Assembly (NCBI GenBank): GCA_050050615.1
Contig: JASFTV010000054.1
Coordinates: 1-14,328 of the forward strand
Direction: 5' to 3'
Length of the DNA stretch: 14,328 nt
Source of the DNA: JASFTV01 sp050050615
GTDB taxonomy: Bacteria; Desulfobacterota; DSM-4660; Desulfatiglandales; HGW-15
The position numbers were made by a program, and so were the translations under genes. A model generated the notes under the pieces. That model ran no database searches. It was not told the DNA's origin and was given only the letters and a program-made list of their open reading frames with translations. Below are positions 13,968 to 14,328 of this stretch, one piece after another (positions within the stretch are counted from its first letter, which is position 1; every line of letters begins with the position of its first letter).

Positions 13968-14328
13968 ATGGAAACCATGGGTAAAGTTCTATATATAGAC
14001 TACGAGAAATGCACAGGCTGCCGCTTGTGCGAGCTGGTCTGCTCCGTCGTGCATGACGGTGTTTCTAACCCTGCGCGAAGCCGCATCAAGGTGATGAAAT
14101 GGGAGGCAGAGGGCCTCTACATCCCTATGTCGTGTCAGCAGTGTGAAGATGCGCCTTGCATGAACGTGTGCCCTGTGAAGGCCATCTCCCGTGACGAGGA
14201 TCTAGGCCGGGTCATCGTGGATTACGACGTGTGCATTGGCTGCCGCTCCTGTGTCACGGTCTGTCCCTTCGGCGCCATGTCTTTTAACACCATAGACAAA
14301 AGGGTCTTCAAGTGTGACGTCTGTGACG
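13968..14328 (+). CDS. Polyferredoxin electron-transfer subunit (HydN/BamC-like), partial at 3' end
   Basis: The first 120 residues are visible and the gene runs off the window. Three complete cluster motifs are present: C15-x2-C18-x2-C21-x3-C25, C56-x2-C59-x4-C64-x3-C68 and C89-x2-C92-x2-C95-x3-C99. The start of a fourth is seen (C116-x2-C119). This pattern matches the four-cluster DmsB/HydN-type ferredoxins that serve AOR-family enzymes (AorA, BamC). GGAAAGGAG lies 7 nt before the ATG, and another in-frame ATG occurs at codon 4. Lying 22 nt after the AOR gene, it is very probably the direct electron acceptor of that enzyme, passing electrons to the membrane protein or to a subunit encoded beyond the window. 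Confidence 0.9.
   Translation, partial: METMGKVLYIDYEKCTGCRLCELVCSVVHDGVSNPARSRIKVMKWEAEGLYIPMSCQQCEDAPCMNVCPVKAISRDEDLGRVIVDYDVCIGCRSCVTVCPFGAMSFNTIDKRVFKCDVCD

Overview
The window looks like chromosomal DNA of an anaerobic Desulfobacterota (former Deltaproteobacteria) relative, probably a sulfate reducer or a syntroph. This is inferred from gene content: an aldehyde ferredoxin oxidoreductase (AOR)-family tungstoenzyme, polyferredoxins, a heme b/FeS membrane protein, DUF1015, and a short DciA-like protein. No rRNA, tRNA, CRISPR array or recognisable transposase gene was found.

Positions 1-4400 are compact housekeeping DNA. A short DciA-like (DUF721) gene converges on a DUF1015-trmN6 pair read leftward. 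A rightward MTA/SAH deaminase-type amidohydrolase converges on a leftward TIGR00725 (LOG-like) gene. Three gene ends overlap (8, 23 and 23 nt).

Positions 4500-6080 hold leftward signalling genes: an FHA-GAF protein and a stand-alone receiver domain, with a doubtful 63-codon ORF between them. About 770 bp of non-coding DNA follows (6079-6845). It is rich in inverted repeats, including a 54-nt imperfect palindrome. Then come a membrane-anchored M23 peptidase and, after another gene-poor stretch (8271-8763) with nested hairpins, an HD-domain hydrolase.

Positions 9517-14328 form the most interesting unit. A leftward IclR regulator is divergent from a rightward operon encoding (i) a five-helix, NarI-like putative heme b protein fused to two [4Fe-4S] motifs and a C-terminal four-cysteine knuckle, (ii) an 86-aa zinc-ribbon protein, (iii) an AOR/BamB-family tungsten enzyme, and (iv) a polyferredoxin cut by the window end. 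Both divergent promoters have good sigma-70 boxes. Each is followed by a 16-bp inverted repeat of identical design (GTTCA-N6-TGAAC), which are candidate IclR-protein operators. The likely theme is electron transfer between a tungsten aldehyde/acyl/aromatic oxidoreductase and the quinone pool through ferredoxin and the membrane protein. The substrate cannot be read from the sequence.
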